64,000 nucleotides of DNA from Kistimonas sp964291485 (GTDB taxonomy: Bacteria > Pseudomonadota > Gammaproteobacteria > Pseudomonadales > Endozoicomonadaceae): the NCBI GenBank assembly GCA_964291485.2, contig OZ220224.1, positions 2,356,001 to 2,420,000 of the forward strand. Direction: 5' to 3'. The notes beneath the pieces are model-generated. The model made no database searches, was not told the origin of the DNA, and worked only from the letters and a program-made list of their open reading frames with translations. Below, piece after piece: positions 1 through 9,273 of the stretch. The translations under genes and the position numbers were made by a program. Within the stretch, counting starts at the first letter, position 1; every line of letters begins with the position of its first letter.

Positions 1-937
1 CAAGAAAATGAAAAACATGCTGGTCCGTGTGGATGGCGAACTGGGTCCTGGGGTGACCGCCAAGGATGTCATCCTGACCATCATTGGTGAAATTGGTACA
101 GCGGGTGGTACCGGGTATGCCATTGAGTTTGCCGGCTCTGCCATTGAAAGCCTGTCGATGGAAGGGCGGATGACCATCTGCAATATGGCGATTGAGGCTG
201 GTGCCCGGGTTGGTCTGGTCGCGGTGGATGAGACCACGATCGAATACGTGAAGATGCGTCCCTACGCGCCGGAAGGTGATCAGTGGGAAGCGGCCGTCGA
301 CTGGTGGCGGACACTGGTGTCGGATTCTGATGCCGAGTTTGACCATGTTGTGGTTCTGCGCGGCGAGGCTATTGAGCCGCAGGTTTCTTGGGGGACTTCG
401 CCTGAAATGGTGGCGCCTGTCAGTGGCCTCGTGCCTGATCCTGATAAAGAGAAAGATGAGGCGCGGGAAGAGAGTATTCGCCGTGCACTCGCTTACATGG
501 GACTTCAGGCTGGTATGAATATCTCGGATATTCGCCCGGATCGTGTCTTCATCGGTTCCTGTACCAATTCCCGGATTGAAGATCTGCGTGAAGCGGCTCG
601 TGTCGTTGAGGGGCGTAAGGTGGCGTCATCAGTGAAGCAGGCGTTGGTTGTGCCTGGTTCTGGTCTGGTGAAAGAGCAGGCAGAGCAGGAAGGGCTGGAT
701 AAAATTTTCATTGAAGCCGGTATGGAATGGCGAGAACCGGGATGCTCCATGTGTCTGGCTATGAATGCTGACAAATTAGGTTCAGGTGAACACTGTGCGT
801 CTACGTCCAACCGTAACTTTGAAGGTCGCCAGGGGTTTGGCGGGCGGACGCATCTGGTCAGTCCGGCCATGGCAGCAGCAGCAGCGGTTACAGGGCATTT
901 TGTAGATGTCAGGGAATTGATGGAGCGTGCATCATGA
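1..937 (+). CDS. leuC: 3-isopropylmalate dehydratase large subunit (5' partial)
   Basis: LeuC with LeuD isomerises 2-isopropylmalate to 3-isopropylmalate in cytoplasmic leucine synthesis. The frame is already open at base 2 (Lys-Lys before the first Met), so the window starts inside the gene. About 311 C-terminal residues of a family of roughly 470 remain. The 4Fe-4S cluster cysteines are visible in FIGSCTNSRIEDLR and PGCSMCLAMN, and the aconitase-type C-terminal motif GRQGFGGRTHLVSPAMAAAA follows. The stop overlaps the leuD start (ATGA), typical of translational coupling in a leuCD operon. Nothing looks degraded; the truncation is only the window edge. Confidence 0.97.
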   Translation, partial: KKMKNMLVRVDGELGPGVTAKDVILTIIGEIGTAGGTGYAIEFAGSAIESLSMEGRMTICNMAIEAGARVGLVAVDETTIEYVKMRPYAPEGDQWEAAVDWWRTLVSDSDAEFDHVVVLRGEAIEPQVSWGTSPEMVAPVSGLVPDPDKEKDEAREESIRRALAYMGLQAGMNISDIRPDRVFIGSCTNSRIEDLREAARVVEGRKVASSVKQALVVPGSGLVKEQAEQEGLDKIFIEAGMEWREPGCSMCLAMNADKLGSGEHCASTSNRNFEGRQGFGGRTHLVSPAMAAAAAVTGHFVDVRELMERAS

Positions 938-1584
938 AAGCATTCACCGTACATACCGGTATTGTGGCGCCACTGGACCGCGCCAATGTTGATACGGACA
1001 TGATCATTCCCAAGCAGTTTCTAAAATCTATCCGGCGTTCAGGGTTTGGGAAAAACCTGTTTGATGAGCTGCGTTATCTTGATGAAGGGCAGCCTGATCA
1101 GGATTGCAGCGGTCGTCCACTGAACCCTGAATTTGTGTTGAACCAGCCACGCTACAGTGATGCTTCGATTCTGCTGAGCCGGCATAACTTTGGCTGTGGC
1201 TCATCCCGTGAACATGCGCCCTGGGCATTGGATGATTATGGTTTTCGTTGTGTGATCGCGCCGAGCTTTGCGGATATTTTCTATAACAACTGCTTCAAGA
1301 ATGGCTTGTTACCTATTGTTTTACTTGAAGATGTTGTTGATGAGTTGTTTCGGGAAACCGCTGATCAAGATGGCTATTCGCTGACAATCGATCTTGCGCG
1401 CGAGGTGATTGTGCGCCCAGGTGGTCGTGAGATTGAGTTTGGTATTGATGCCTTTCGCAAGGATTGCCTGTTGAAAGGGCTGGATGAGATTGGCTTGACG
1501 CTGGAGCAGTCCGATCACATCCGGCAGTTTGAGCAGCGTCATCAGGCACGTTTCCCCTGGCTGTTTAACACAGTTGCCCGTTAA
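934..1584 (+). CDS. leuD: 3-isopropylmalate dehydratase small subunit
   Basis: This is the small subunit of isopropylmalate isomerase and supplies the swivelling domain over the LeuC iron-sulfur cluster. At 216 residues it has the usual length. The N-terminus carries the typical block with NVDTDMIIPKQFLK, and the substrate-binding loop NFGCGSSREHAPWAL lies at about residues 85-99. The start overlaps the leuC stop by four bases. leuB follows 42 bases after the stop, so leuCDB is one transcription unit. Confidence 0.97.
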   Translation: MKAFTVHTGIVAPLDRANVDTDMIIPKQFLKSIRRSGFGKNLFDELRYLDEGQPDQDCSGRPLNPEFVLNQPRYSDASILLSRHNFGCGSSREHAPWALDDYGFRCVIAPSFADIFYNNCFKNGLLPIVLLEDVVDELFRETADQDGYSLTIDLAREVIVRPGGREIEFGIDAFRKDCLLKGLDEIGLTLEQSDHIRQFEQRHQARFPWLFNTVAR

Positions 1585-1626
1585 TCGTTGTACGACAGTG
1601 ATTACGTTTCAGGAGTTGATAGAAAA

Positions 1627-2697
1627 ATGAAAAAGTTGCTGGTGCTGCCTGGTGATGGCATTGGTCCGGAAATCGTTACCGAAGCGCTGAAAGTGTTGGA
1701 CAAGGTCAAAGAGAAATTCGGTCTTGCCGTTTCCCTTGATGAGGCATTACTGGGTGGCGCGGCTATTGATGCTACTGGTAACCCTCTCCCGGCAGAAACC
1801 CTCGACAAGGCGATGTCCGCCGATGCATTGCTGATGGGGGCGGTGGGTGGCCCGAAGTGGGATCACCTCGAAACAGCGAAGCGTCCTGAGAGAGGGTTGC
1901 TGGGCTTGCGCTCTAGTCTGAATCTGTTTGCCAATCTGCGTCCTGCGATTCTCTATCCGCAGTTGGCGTCAGCTTCGACGCTGAAGCCGGAAGTGGTCAG
2001 TGGTCTGGATATCCTGATTGTCCGCGAGTTGACCGGCGGTATCTATTTTGGGGAACCCCGGGGCATTCATACGCTCGAAAATGGTGAGCGCCAAGGCTAC
2101 AACACCTACGTTTACAGTGAATCTGAAATCCGTCGAATTGGTCGGGTCGCCTTTGAAACAGCACGCAAACGAGGTGGTCGGGTGTGTTCCGTCGATAAGT
2201 CCAACGTGCTGGAGGTTACCGTGCTCTGGCGCGAAATCATGGAAGAGATCGGAAAGGTATACCCGGATGTTGAGTTGGAACACATGTATGTCGACAACGC
2301 TGCCATGCAGTTGGTGCGCGCGCCAAGGCAGTTTGATGTCATGGTGACCGGCAATATGTTTGGCGACATTTTGTCTGACTGTGCAGCCATGCTAACTGGC
2401 TCTATCGGCATGCTGCCTTCGGCGTCACTCGATGCTGATAACAAGGGGCTGTATGAACCCGTACACGGTTCCGCACCGGATATCGCAGGGCAGGGTGTTG
2501 CCAATCCGCTGGCTACCATTTTGTCGCTGGCCATGTTGTTGCGTTATTCCTTTGCTGAGGTAGAGGCTGCCGATGCGATTGAGCAGGCAGTCAGCAAGGT
2601 GCTGAATGATGGTTTGCGTACAGCAGATATCTGGTCGGAGGGACTGCAAAAGGTTTCAACCCAGGCGATGGGTGATGCAGCAGCGGCAGCGATATAA
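1627..2697 (+). CDS. leuB: 3-isopropylmalate dehydrogenase
   Basis: LeuB oxidatively decarboxylates 3-isopropylmalate with NAD+, the third leucine-specific step. The ATG at 1627 is preceded by AGGAG at 1611-1615. The frame is open further upstream (TTG at 1588) but those 13 residues are unlike the family, whereas MKKLLVLPGDGIGPEIV is the classic N-terminus. The protein has 356 residues. Metal- and substrate-binding segments MFGDILSDCAAMLTGSIGM and EPVHGSAPDIAGQGVANP are intact. It lies between leuD and asd on the same strand. Confidence 0.97.
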   Translation: MKKLLVLPGDGIGPEIVTEALKVLDKVKEKFGLAVSLDEALLGGAAIDATGNPLPAETLDKAMSADALLMGAVGGPKWDHLETAKRPERGLLGLRSSLNLFANLRPAILYPQLASASTLKPEVVSGLDILIVRELTGGIYFGEPRGIHTLENGERQGYNTYVYSESEIRRIGRVAFETARKRGGRVCSVDKSNVLEVTVLWREIMEEIGKVYPDVELEHMYVDNAAMQLVRAPRQFDVMVTGNMFGDILSDCAAMLTGSIGMLPSASLDADNKGLYEPVHGSAPDIAGQGVANPLATILSLAMLLRYSFAEVEAADAIEQAVSKVLNDGLRTADIWSEGLQKVSTQAMGDAAAAAI

Positions 2698-2724
2698 ACA
2701 ACAGGGGTGCGGGGAGTTTATTGC

Positions 2725-3834
2725 ATGATCAAGCTTGGTCTGGTGGGTTGGCGGGGTATGGTGGGATCCGTACTCATGCAGCGGATGCTCGAGGAAAACG
2801 ATTTTGCCTTGGTAGAACCCACCTTCTTTACGACATCCCAGAAAGGTCAGCCGGGGCCAGATATTGGTCGTGAGGTGCCTGTCCTGGCTGACGCCCGGGA
2901 TCTGCAGGCGTTGGCGCAGATGGATGTCATCATTTCCTGTCAGGGGGGCGAGTATACCGGTGATGTGTACCCGAGGCTGAGAGCTTCAGGGTGGACGGGA
3001 TACTGGATTGATGCGGCATCCAAATTGCGAATGGATGATGACAGTATCATTGTGCTGGATCCCGTGAATGACAGTGTGATCCGACAGGGGCTGGCGCAGG
3101 GGGTCAAAACCTTTGTCGGGGGGAATTGCACCGTCAGCCTGATGCTGATGGCGCTTGGCGGTCTGTTCCGTGAAGGGGTTGTCGAATGGGCCAGTGCCAT
3201 GACCTACCAGGCGGCCAGTGGGGCAGGTGCGCGCAATATGCGTGAATTGATCAGCCAGATGGGGGTGATTCGGGATACCGTAGCTGCAGAGTTGCAGGAT
3301 CCTGCTGCCGCCATTCTGGATATTGATCGAAAGGTCACAGACGTCATTCGATCTGATGCATTCCCGGCATCAGAGTTTGGTGTGCCGCTGGCGGGCTGTC
3401 TGATTCCCTATATCGACCGTGAGCTGGATAATGGCCAGAGTCGGGAAGAGTGGAAGGCCCAGGCCGAAACCAACAAAATCCTGGGGCTGGATCAGTCGAT
3501 CCCGCTCGATGGAATCTGTGTTCGTGTCGGTGCCATGCGTTGTCATTCCCAGGCGCTGACGCTGAAGTTGAATCGCGATATTCCTTTGGCGGACATTGAG
3601 GCTATGATCGCCCAGGCAAATGATTGGGTAGAGCTGGTGCCTAACCATCGTGAGGACAGTATGCAGCGACTCTCTCCTGCCGTGGTGAGTGGTTCGTTGT
3701 CTGTACCGGTAGGCCGACTACGCAAGATGAATATGGGGCCTGAGTATCTGTCAGCATTCACTGTAGGGGATCAGTTGCTTTGGGGGGCGGCTGAGCCACT
3801 CCGTCGTATGTTGCGAATTCTGCTGGAATCGTGA
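2725..3834 (+). CDS. asd: Aspartate-semialdehyde dehydrogenase (enterobacterial Asd type)
   Basis: Asd makes aspartate-4-semialdehyde from aspartyl phosphate with NADPH, the branch point to Lys/diaminopimelate, Met and Thr. The ATG at 2725 follows GGGGAG at 2711-2716; the six extra upstream codons lack a ribosome site. It has 369 residues. The NADPH loop is GLVGWRGMVGSVL, and the catalytic cysteine in GGNCTVSL falls at residue 135, the E. coli Asd position. The basic/His segment MRCHSQALTLKL is also present. A second, differently built ASADH follows at 3965. Confidence 0.96.
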   Translation: MIKLGLVGWRGMVGSVLMQRMLEENDFALVEPTFFTTSQKGQPGPDIGREVPVLADARDLQALAQMDVIISCQGGEYTGDVYPRLRASGWTGYWIDAASKLRMDDDSIIVLDPVNDSVIRQGLAQGVKTFVGGNCTVSLMLMALGGLFREGVVEWASAMTYQAASGAGARNMRELISQMGVIRDTVAAELQDPAAAILDIDRKVTDVIRSDAFPASEFGVPLAGCLIPYIDRELDNGQSREEWKAQAETNKILGLDQSIPLDGICVRVGAMRCHSQALTLKLNRDIPLADIEAMIAQANDWVELVPNHREDSMQRLSPAVVSGSLSVPVGRLRKMNMGPEYLSAFTVGDQLLWGAAEPLRRMLRILLES

Positions 3835-3964
3835 GATTGCATCACCTGATGTAACAGGGATGTTGCATCGGTAAACGGCTCATCTTTGGTGTATCGCTGG
3901 ATTTGTTGGTCTGAAAAAGGGTATATAGGTGACTGATTTCGTTGTAAATGCTGGATGAGAATTG

Positions 3965-4990
3965 ATGAGTTCAACCTATGATATTGCTGTAGTCGGTGCC
4001 ACCGGTGCTGTGGGTGAGGCAATGTTGTCGATTCTGGAGGAACGCGAGTTCCCGGTCGGCAAACTGTACCCCCTGGCCAGTGAGCGCTCCGCAGGTGGCA
4101 GCGTGATCTTTCGTAATCGCGCCCATCGGGTTGAAAATCTTGCCGACTTTGATTTTTCCCAGGTAAAACTAGCGTTGTTTTCTGCCGGTGGTGATGTTTC
4201 TGCGGAATATGCGCCCAAGGCTGCCGCCGCAGGCTGCGTTGTGATCGATAATACCTCGCACTTCCGCTATCAGGATGATATTCCCCTGATTGTGCCGGAA
4301 GTGAATCCCGAAGCGATTAGTGCCTATCGCAACCATAACATCATTGCTAATCCTAACTGTTCAACCATTCAGATGCTGGTGGCGCTCAAGCCTCTGCATG
4401 ATGCGGCGACGATTCGCCGTATCACGGTGTCCACTTACCAGGCTGTCAGTGGTGCGGGTATGAAAGGTGTTAAAGAGCTGGCGGACCAGACAGCCCGTTT
4501 ACTTAACGCGAAGCCGGTTGAGGCCGATGTCTTCAGCAAGCAGATCGCTTTTAATGTGATTCCGCATATCGATCATTTTGAAGACAATGGCTATACCCGG
4601 GAAGAGATGAAAATGGTGTGGGAGACCCGGAAGATATTAGGGGATGACGCGATTCAGGTGAATCCTACCTGTGTCCGCGTGCCGGTTTTCTATGGCCATT
4701 CTGAATCGGTCAGCATTGAAACGGAAAAGCAGCTCAGCGCTTCAGATGCCCGGCAGTTGCTGGAAAATGCGCCCGGTGTCACGCTGATAGATGAGCGGGA
4801 AGCGGGTGGTTACCCGACACCAGTGGGGGATTGCTCAGGGCAGGATGACGTGTTTGTCGGGCGAATCCGTAAGGATATCGGCTGTGAGCGGGGGCTGAAT
4901 CTGTGGATTGTGTCAGATAATGTACGAAAAGGTGCGGCACTCAATAGCATTCAGATCGCAGAGCTATTGATAAAATCCTTCGCGGAATGA
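3965..4990 (+). CDS. Second aspartate-semialdehyde dehydrogenase-family protein (Usg/ASADH2 type)
   Basis: This 341-residue dehydrogenase belongs to the second ASADH branch, the type annotated asd2 or usg beside asd in Pseudomonas relatives. The NADPH loop is VVGATGAVGEAML, the cysteine motif is NPNCST with Cys at residue 132, and a His-bearing segment VRVPVFYGHSESV follows. Catalytic residues therefore look intact, so it could be active, unlike a simple decayed copy. The ATG at 3965 was preferred to the adjacent TTG at 3962 because MSSTYDIAVVGATG fits the family. It is separated from asd by 130 bases. Whether it uses aspartyl phosphate or another substrate cannot be read from sequence. Confidence 0.85.
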   Translation: MSSTYDIAVVGATGAVGEAMLSILEEREFPVGKLYPLASERSAGGSVIFRNRAHRVENLADFDFSQVKLALFSAGGDVSAEYAPKAAAAGCVVIDNTSHFRYQDDIPLIVPEVNPEAISAYRNHNIIANPNCSTIQMLVALKPLHDAATIRRITVSTYQAVSGAGMKGVKELADQTARLLNAKPVEADVFSKQIAFNVIPHIDHFEDNGYTREEMKMVWETRKILGDDAIQVNPTCVRVPVFYGHSESVSIETEKQLSASDARQLLENAPGVTLIDEREAGGYPTPVGDCSGQDDVFVGRIRKDIGCERGLNLWIVSDNVRKGAALNSIQIAELLIKSFAE

Positions 4991-5133
4991 TAACTTATTG
5001 AGAATAAAAGAGAAGCCTCGGCTTGACCGGGGCATAATGATCAGAATCATGTGGCTTTGCAGGTTTTACCGGTGTCGACCGTGATACCGGATTGCCAAGT
5101 CGAGCGACAATAATAATCAAGGGATAGGGGATC

Positions 5134-8100
5134 ATGCTACGCAAGCTGATAGTGGCCATGGCTGCCACTGGGGCGATATCTGCGGGTCCTGCACTTGGGC
5201 TCGGGCTGGGGGAGATTACGATTAACTCGTATCTGAATCAGCCGCTTGATGCTGAAATAGAACTGGTTCAGGTCAGGGAACTGTCCAATACAGAGATATT
5301 GCCGAACCTGGCGACGCGGGATGACTTCAAACGTGCCGGGGTGGAACGGCCCTTTTTCTTATCCGATCTCAAGTTTGAAACGGTTGTTCATGATGACGGC
5401 AGAACCACGGTTCGTGTAACCAGCAAGAAACCAGTCGTAGAACCTTTCCTGAATTTCCTGGTTGAAGTGCATTGGCCCAGCGGGCGCCTGTTACGGGAAT
5501 ATACGCTATTGCTGGATCCGCCCTCATTCAGTGCTCGTGTCGCTGAAGAAGTTGCGCGCAAGCCAATGTATCAGGGCGGCAGCGTCAATCGTTATCAGCG
5601 TATTCCTGATGCCGTTGCCCCCGTCCGTTCGACGCCAGAGTCATCCAGACCCCCTTCCAAGACGCCAACTGGCTCCCATAAGGTTAAAAAAGACGAAACA
5701 CTCTGGGATATTGCATTGCGCTACAGGCCTGACCGCTCGGTGTCTCCACAGCAGATGATGCTGGCTATTCAGGCCGAGAACCCGGGTGCTTTCATTAATG
5801 GCAATATCAACATGCTTAAGCAGGGCAGTGTGTTGCGGATTCCTGATCGCGTCATGCTACGGGAGGTCAGTGAGGCAGGCGCTATTGCAGGTGTTGCGAA
5901 ACAGAATTCCACTTGGAAAGGGAGTGTCAGGCAGCTGGATGCTACCCGTCGTGCGACCGCGGATGATGAGCCAAGAAAACGACAGGACGATGGCCGGTTA
6001 ACGGTTGTCTCTTCAAGCGATGGCGGGAGTGGTAATGGAGCCGACCAGGGTGGTGGTAGCGGAGATTCTGGCCGTGTTAGAGCCTTGGAAAATGAACTGG
6101 CATTAAGTTCTGAACGAATTGATTTGTTGACTCGTGAGAATGCAGAGCTTAGGGATAAACTGGATGCTCTTACCAATCAGCTGGCTACTCTGGAAAGACT
6201 GATAGCGCTTAAAAATGATGAGCTGACAGCGATACAGGGTATGGAACAGCAAGATTCGAGTGCAACCTATACTCCTCCGGAACCGTCTCAGGATATTGTC
6301 CAGTCCACCCCGCCTACGACTTTGCCTCCGCCTGCAAATGGCGAGATTGATTATAACTATCAGGGTGACGCTGAGTCTGGTGAAACCCAGCAGCAGGTCG
6401 CTGATGGTGGGAAGAGTCAGGGGCAACAGAGTGCCGCTGACAGTAAAACTTCCGAAGAGCCTGACAATCAGGTCAATACTCCACAGCCCAAGCCTGAAAA
6501 ATCTTTTGTGGATGAGTTTCTTGATAGCCCGCTCTACATGGGGCTTGCTGGGGGAGGTGTATTGTTCATCGTTGCCGGTCTGATGTTTGTCGCCCGGCGG
6601 CGAGCTCAGGCCGAAGATGTGTTTCAGGATTCCCTTAATGATCAGGATGCGTTTTCGCCGGCAGGTAATGAGCAGATTGATCTCGGCACCGGTTTAAGTC
6701 CTGCTGTACCAACGAAAATGGCCAGTGGTGCAGGTATTCAACCATTAGAGTTAGATACTGAGCTGGAAATTGATCAGGAGCTGGTGGATCAACAGGCAGC
6801 ATCTACTGCAGGTAGTGCGATTGCTGAAGCTGATGTGTATGCAGATTATGGGCGTTTCGATCAGGCTGCAGAAATACTCACTAAAGCGGTTGAAGCTGAG
6901 CCGGGGAATACCGGCTATCGCCTGAAGCTGATGGCAGTCCAGGCGGGAATGGATGATCTGGAGGGTTTCAGGGAGCAACTGGACGCATTAGGAGATGTCG
7001 ATGAAGCTACGCAGGCGCAAGTTGAGACACTGAAGTCGCAGTTTGCCAATGCGACGCTGGCAGATTTCGAACCTGAAGATGTGTTGGATGAGCTGGAAGC
7101 TTTGACCGATGAGCTGACCAGTACTGATATTGACCTGGATGTCAGTCTGGACTCCGTGGTGGAGGAAGCGTCATCAGATCTCGCTTCTGAGGATACGCTG
7201 GATCTGTCTTTGGAGGATGATCTCGGCATTGATGAGAGTATCGATGCTGTTGATGTTGAGGCATCACTCGATACTGACAAGATTGACGATGACGATCTGT
7301 CTATCGATGGGCTGGATGCTCTAGAGCTTGACCTAGGTTTTGATGATGCTACCAGTGAAGCCGCTTCTGACGATGGATCGGATGACATTGCGGATCTCGA
7401 TGATATCAGCCTGAGCCTGGATGATGACGATGAGGGAATCGATGCCGGTGAGTTGACAGACGATTTGTCGCTGGGTGATGTTGGCGGCAATGAAACGCTG
7501 GCTGAATCTCGCTCAGATGATCTCGATGATATTGCCTTGGACCTTGAACTGGATGATTCCACCGTCTCCGAATCACAGGTGTCTGAAGATTCGTCCGATG
7601 TTGAATCCCTTGACGATCTCTCCCTCGATTTATATGCGGATGAGTTTCAGATCGAGGAGCCTGTAGAAGAAGCGCCAGCATCAGTTGTTGAAGACGATAT
7701 TGTTGAGCTTGATGATTTGGAGCTCAATGATGAACTTGAAGCGGTAGAGGTCCCATCAAAGCTGGATGAGCAGCCCGAAGAGGATGCTCTGGATCTGGGT
7801 GATCTTGACCTTGAACTGGATGACGATCTGGGAGCAAGCCTCGAAGAGCCTGTCAGTGATGACAGTGCGTCATCAGATGAGATCGAACTTGATGAGTCTG
7901 AGTTTGATCTGGATGCTGAAATGGCTTCTCTGGATACGGATCTGTCAGATCTCTCTGAGGGGTTGGGTGAGGCTGACCTTGATGGCGCCTTGCAGCCAGA
8001 GGCCGTGGAGAGTAACGATGAATCGGGTCTTGATACGTTGGATCTTGATTCTCTGGATCTTTCCGATGATTTGTCAGCGACGGGTGATTCTGGTGAAGTC

Positions 8101-8304
8101 GGTGCGAGTGACGAAGCGACGGAGCTGGATGAAGAACTCGAGTTCCTGGAAGAAACGGACGAAACGGCCACCAAGCTGGATTTGGCCAGGGCCTATATCG
8201 AGATGGGCGATCAGGATGGCGCCCGGGATATTCTTGAGGAGGTCGTCCGTGAAGGCGATGATGCCCAGAAGCAGGAAGCGGATAGTCTGCTGAAAAAGCT
8301 TTGA
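5134..8304 (+). CDS. fimV: FimV, LysM-containing inner-membrane hub protein for type IV pili/polarity
   Basis: FimV is a peptidoglycan-binding membrane protein needed for type IV pilus assembly and polar organisation in Pseudomonas. This 1056-residue protein shows an N-terminal signal segment (about 1-22), the conserved FimV N-domain, a LysM domain (about 181-238, HKVKKDETLWDIALRYRP), a coiled coil (about 313-365), a membrane helix (about 467-488) and a TPR-like part near 560-600. A very acidic Asp/Glu/Leu/Ser-rich repetitive region runs from about 640 to 1005, followed by the conserved C-terminal TPR-like FimV domain (ATKLDLARAYIEMGDQDGAR). The start follows GGGATAGGGG. A strong terminator stands immediately after it. 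The location between asd2 and truA matches Pseudomonas. Confidence 0.95.
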   Translation: MLRKLIVAMAATGAISAGPALGLGLGEITINSYLNQPLDAEIELVQVRELSNTEILPNLATRDDFKRAGVERPFFLSDLKFETVVHDDGRTTVRVTSKKPVVEPFLNFLVEVHWPSGRLLREYTLLLDPPSFSARVAEEVARKPMYQGGSVNRYQRIPDAVAPVRSTPESSRPPSKTPTGSHKVKKDETLWDIALRYRPDRSVSPQQMMLAIQAENPGAFINGNINMLKQGSVLRIPDRVMLREVSEAGAIAGVAKQNSTWKGSVRQLDATRRATADDEPRKRQDDGRLTVVSSSDGGSGNGADQGGGSGDSGRVRALENELALSSERIDLLTRENAELRDKLDALTNQLATLERLIALKNDELTAIQGMEQQDSSATYTPPEPSQDIVQSTPPTTLPPPANGEIDYNYQGDAESGETQQQVADGGKSQGQQSAADSKTSEEPDNQVNTPQPKPEKSFVDEFLDSPLYMGLAGGGVLFIVAGLMFVARRRAQAEDVFQDSLNDQDAFSPAGNEQIDLGTGLSPAVPTKMASGAGIQPLELDTELEIDQELVDQQAASTAGSAIAEADVYADYGRFDQAAEILTKAVEAEPGNTGYRLKLMAVQAGMDDLEGFREQLDALGDVDEATQAQVETLKSQFANATLADFEPEDVLDELEALTDELTSTDIDLDVSLDSVVEEASSDLASEDTLDLSLEDDLGIDESIDAVDVEASLDTDKIDDDDLSIDGLDALELDLGFDDATSEAASDDGSDDIADLDDISLSLDDDDEGIDAGELTDDLSLGDVGGNETLAESRSDDLDDIALDLELDDSTVSESQVSEDSSDVESLDDLSLDLYADEFQIEEPVEEAPASVVEDDIVELDDLELNDELEAVEVPSKLDEQPEEDALDLGDLDLELDDDLGASLEEPVSDDSASSDEIELDESEFDLDAEMASLDTDLSDLSEGLGEADLDGALQPEAVESNDESGLDTLDLDSLDLSDDLSATGDSGEVGASDEATELDEELEFLEETDETATKLDLARAYIEMGDQDGARDILEEVVREGDDAQKQEADSLLKKL

Positions 8305-8332
8305 TTCCCGATTCAGACACTCTGTTGTAGCG

Positions 8333-8363
8333 AAAAAGGCTGGTATGATTACCGGCCTTTTTT
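8333..8363 (+). terminator. Rho-independent terminator after fimV
   Basis: A 13-bp stem (8333-8345 with 8350-8362, one G-T pair) closes a 4-base loop and ends in a run of six T. It ends fimV transcription and lies upstream of the chosen truA start, so truA needs its own promoter or readthrough. Confidence 0.88.
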
Positions 8364-8438
8364 GTGCGGGCGATTTTCAGGGCAAGTTGCCTGTCTCTAG
8401 TGCCCTTAAAACCATTGATGAGATCAGTTTTGGACGTA

Positions 8439-9251
8439 ATGAGTGATGGTCAGCGTTATGCGGCCTGTGTGGAATATGATGGTGCCGGGTATCACGGTTG
8501 GCAATTCCTGAAATCAGGGCTTCCGACGGTGCAGCAGCATGTTGAAGCGGCGCTGGGCTTCGTCGCAAACCATCCTGTATCGGTGGTGTGTGCAGGCAGG
8601 ACCGATGCGGGCGTCCATGGTTGCCGACAGATTATCCATTTTGACTCGCCGGCTGACCGTACGGAACGCAGCTGGGTTTTTGGTGCGAATACCCATTTGC
8701 CGGACAGTATTGCCCTGCGCTGGGTACGGCCGGTCAGCACTGATTTTCATGCTCGTTTTTCAGCGCTGGCCAGACGCTATCGTTACGTGATATACAATAC
8801 CCCCGTCAGACCGGCGATATTGCCCAAGGGCGTGACTTGGAATTACCGCCCTCTGGATGAACAGCGGATGGCTGAGGCGGCCCGTTACCTGGTCGGTGAA
8901 CATGATTTCACGTCCTATCGCGCCGTTCAGTGCCAAGCCAAGAACCCGGTGAGAGAAATTACCCGTCTCAGTGTGAAACGTTTTGGCGACCTTTTGGTGA
9001 TTGATATTCAGGCCAATGCATTTCTGCATCATATGGTGCGCAATATTGCCGGTGTTTTGATGGCAATCGGTTGTGGTAAGCGAGAGCCGGTCTGGGCGAG
9101 AGACGTTCTGGAGGCCAGGGACAGAAGAATGGGCGGAGTAACCGCGCCACCGTATGGTCTTTATTTCGTCAATGTCATTTATCCGGTGGAATTTGATCTG
9201 CCAGAAGACCCCTTGGGGCCTGGTTTTATCGCACCATTGTTAAACCTGTAA
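8439..9251 (+). CDS. truA: tRNA pseudouridine(38-40) synthase TruA
   Basis: TruA converts uridines 38-40 of the tRNA anticodon stem-loop to pseudouridine. The catalytic aspartate is in CAGRTDAGVHGCRQ, and the TruA motif FLHHMVRNIAGVLM is present in the C-terminal half. I chose ATG 8439 (MSDGQRYAACVEYDG), giving 270 residues, the family size. The frame is open back to a GTG at 8364, but that codon sits on the edge of the fimV terminator. GGA stands four bases before 8439, and another in-frame ATG is at 8418. It is followed closely by trpF. Confidence 0.93.
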   Translation: MSDGQRYAACVEYDGAGYHGWQFLKSGLPTVQQHVEAALGFVANHPVSVVCAGRTDAGVHGCRQIIHFDSPADRTERSWVFGANTHLPDSIALRWVRPVSTDFHARFSALARRYRYVIYNTPVRPAILPKGVTWNYRPLDEQRMAEAARYLVGEHDFTSYRAVQCQAKNPVREITRLSVKRFGDLLVIDIQANAFLHHMVRNIAGVLMAIGCGKREPVWARDVLEARDRRMGGVTAPPYGLYFVNVIYPVEFDLPEDPLGPGFIAPLLNL

Positions 9252-9273
9252 AAAGAATTGCTCAGGGTTCCGC

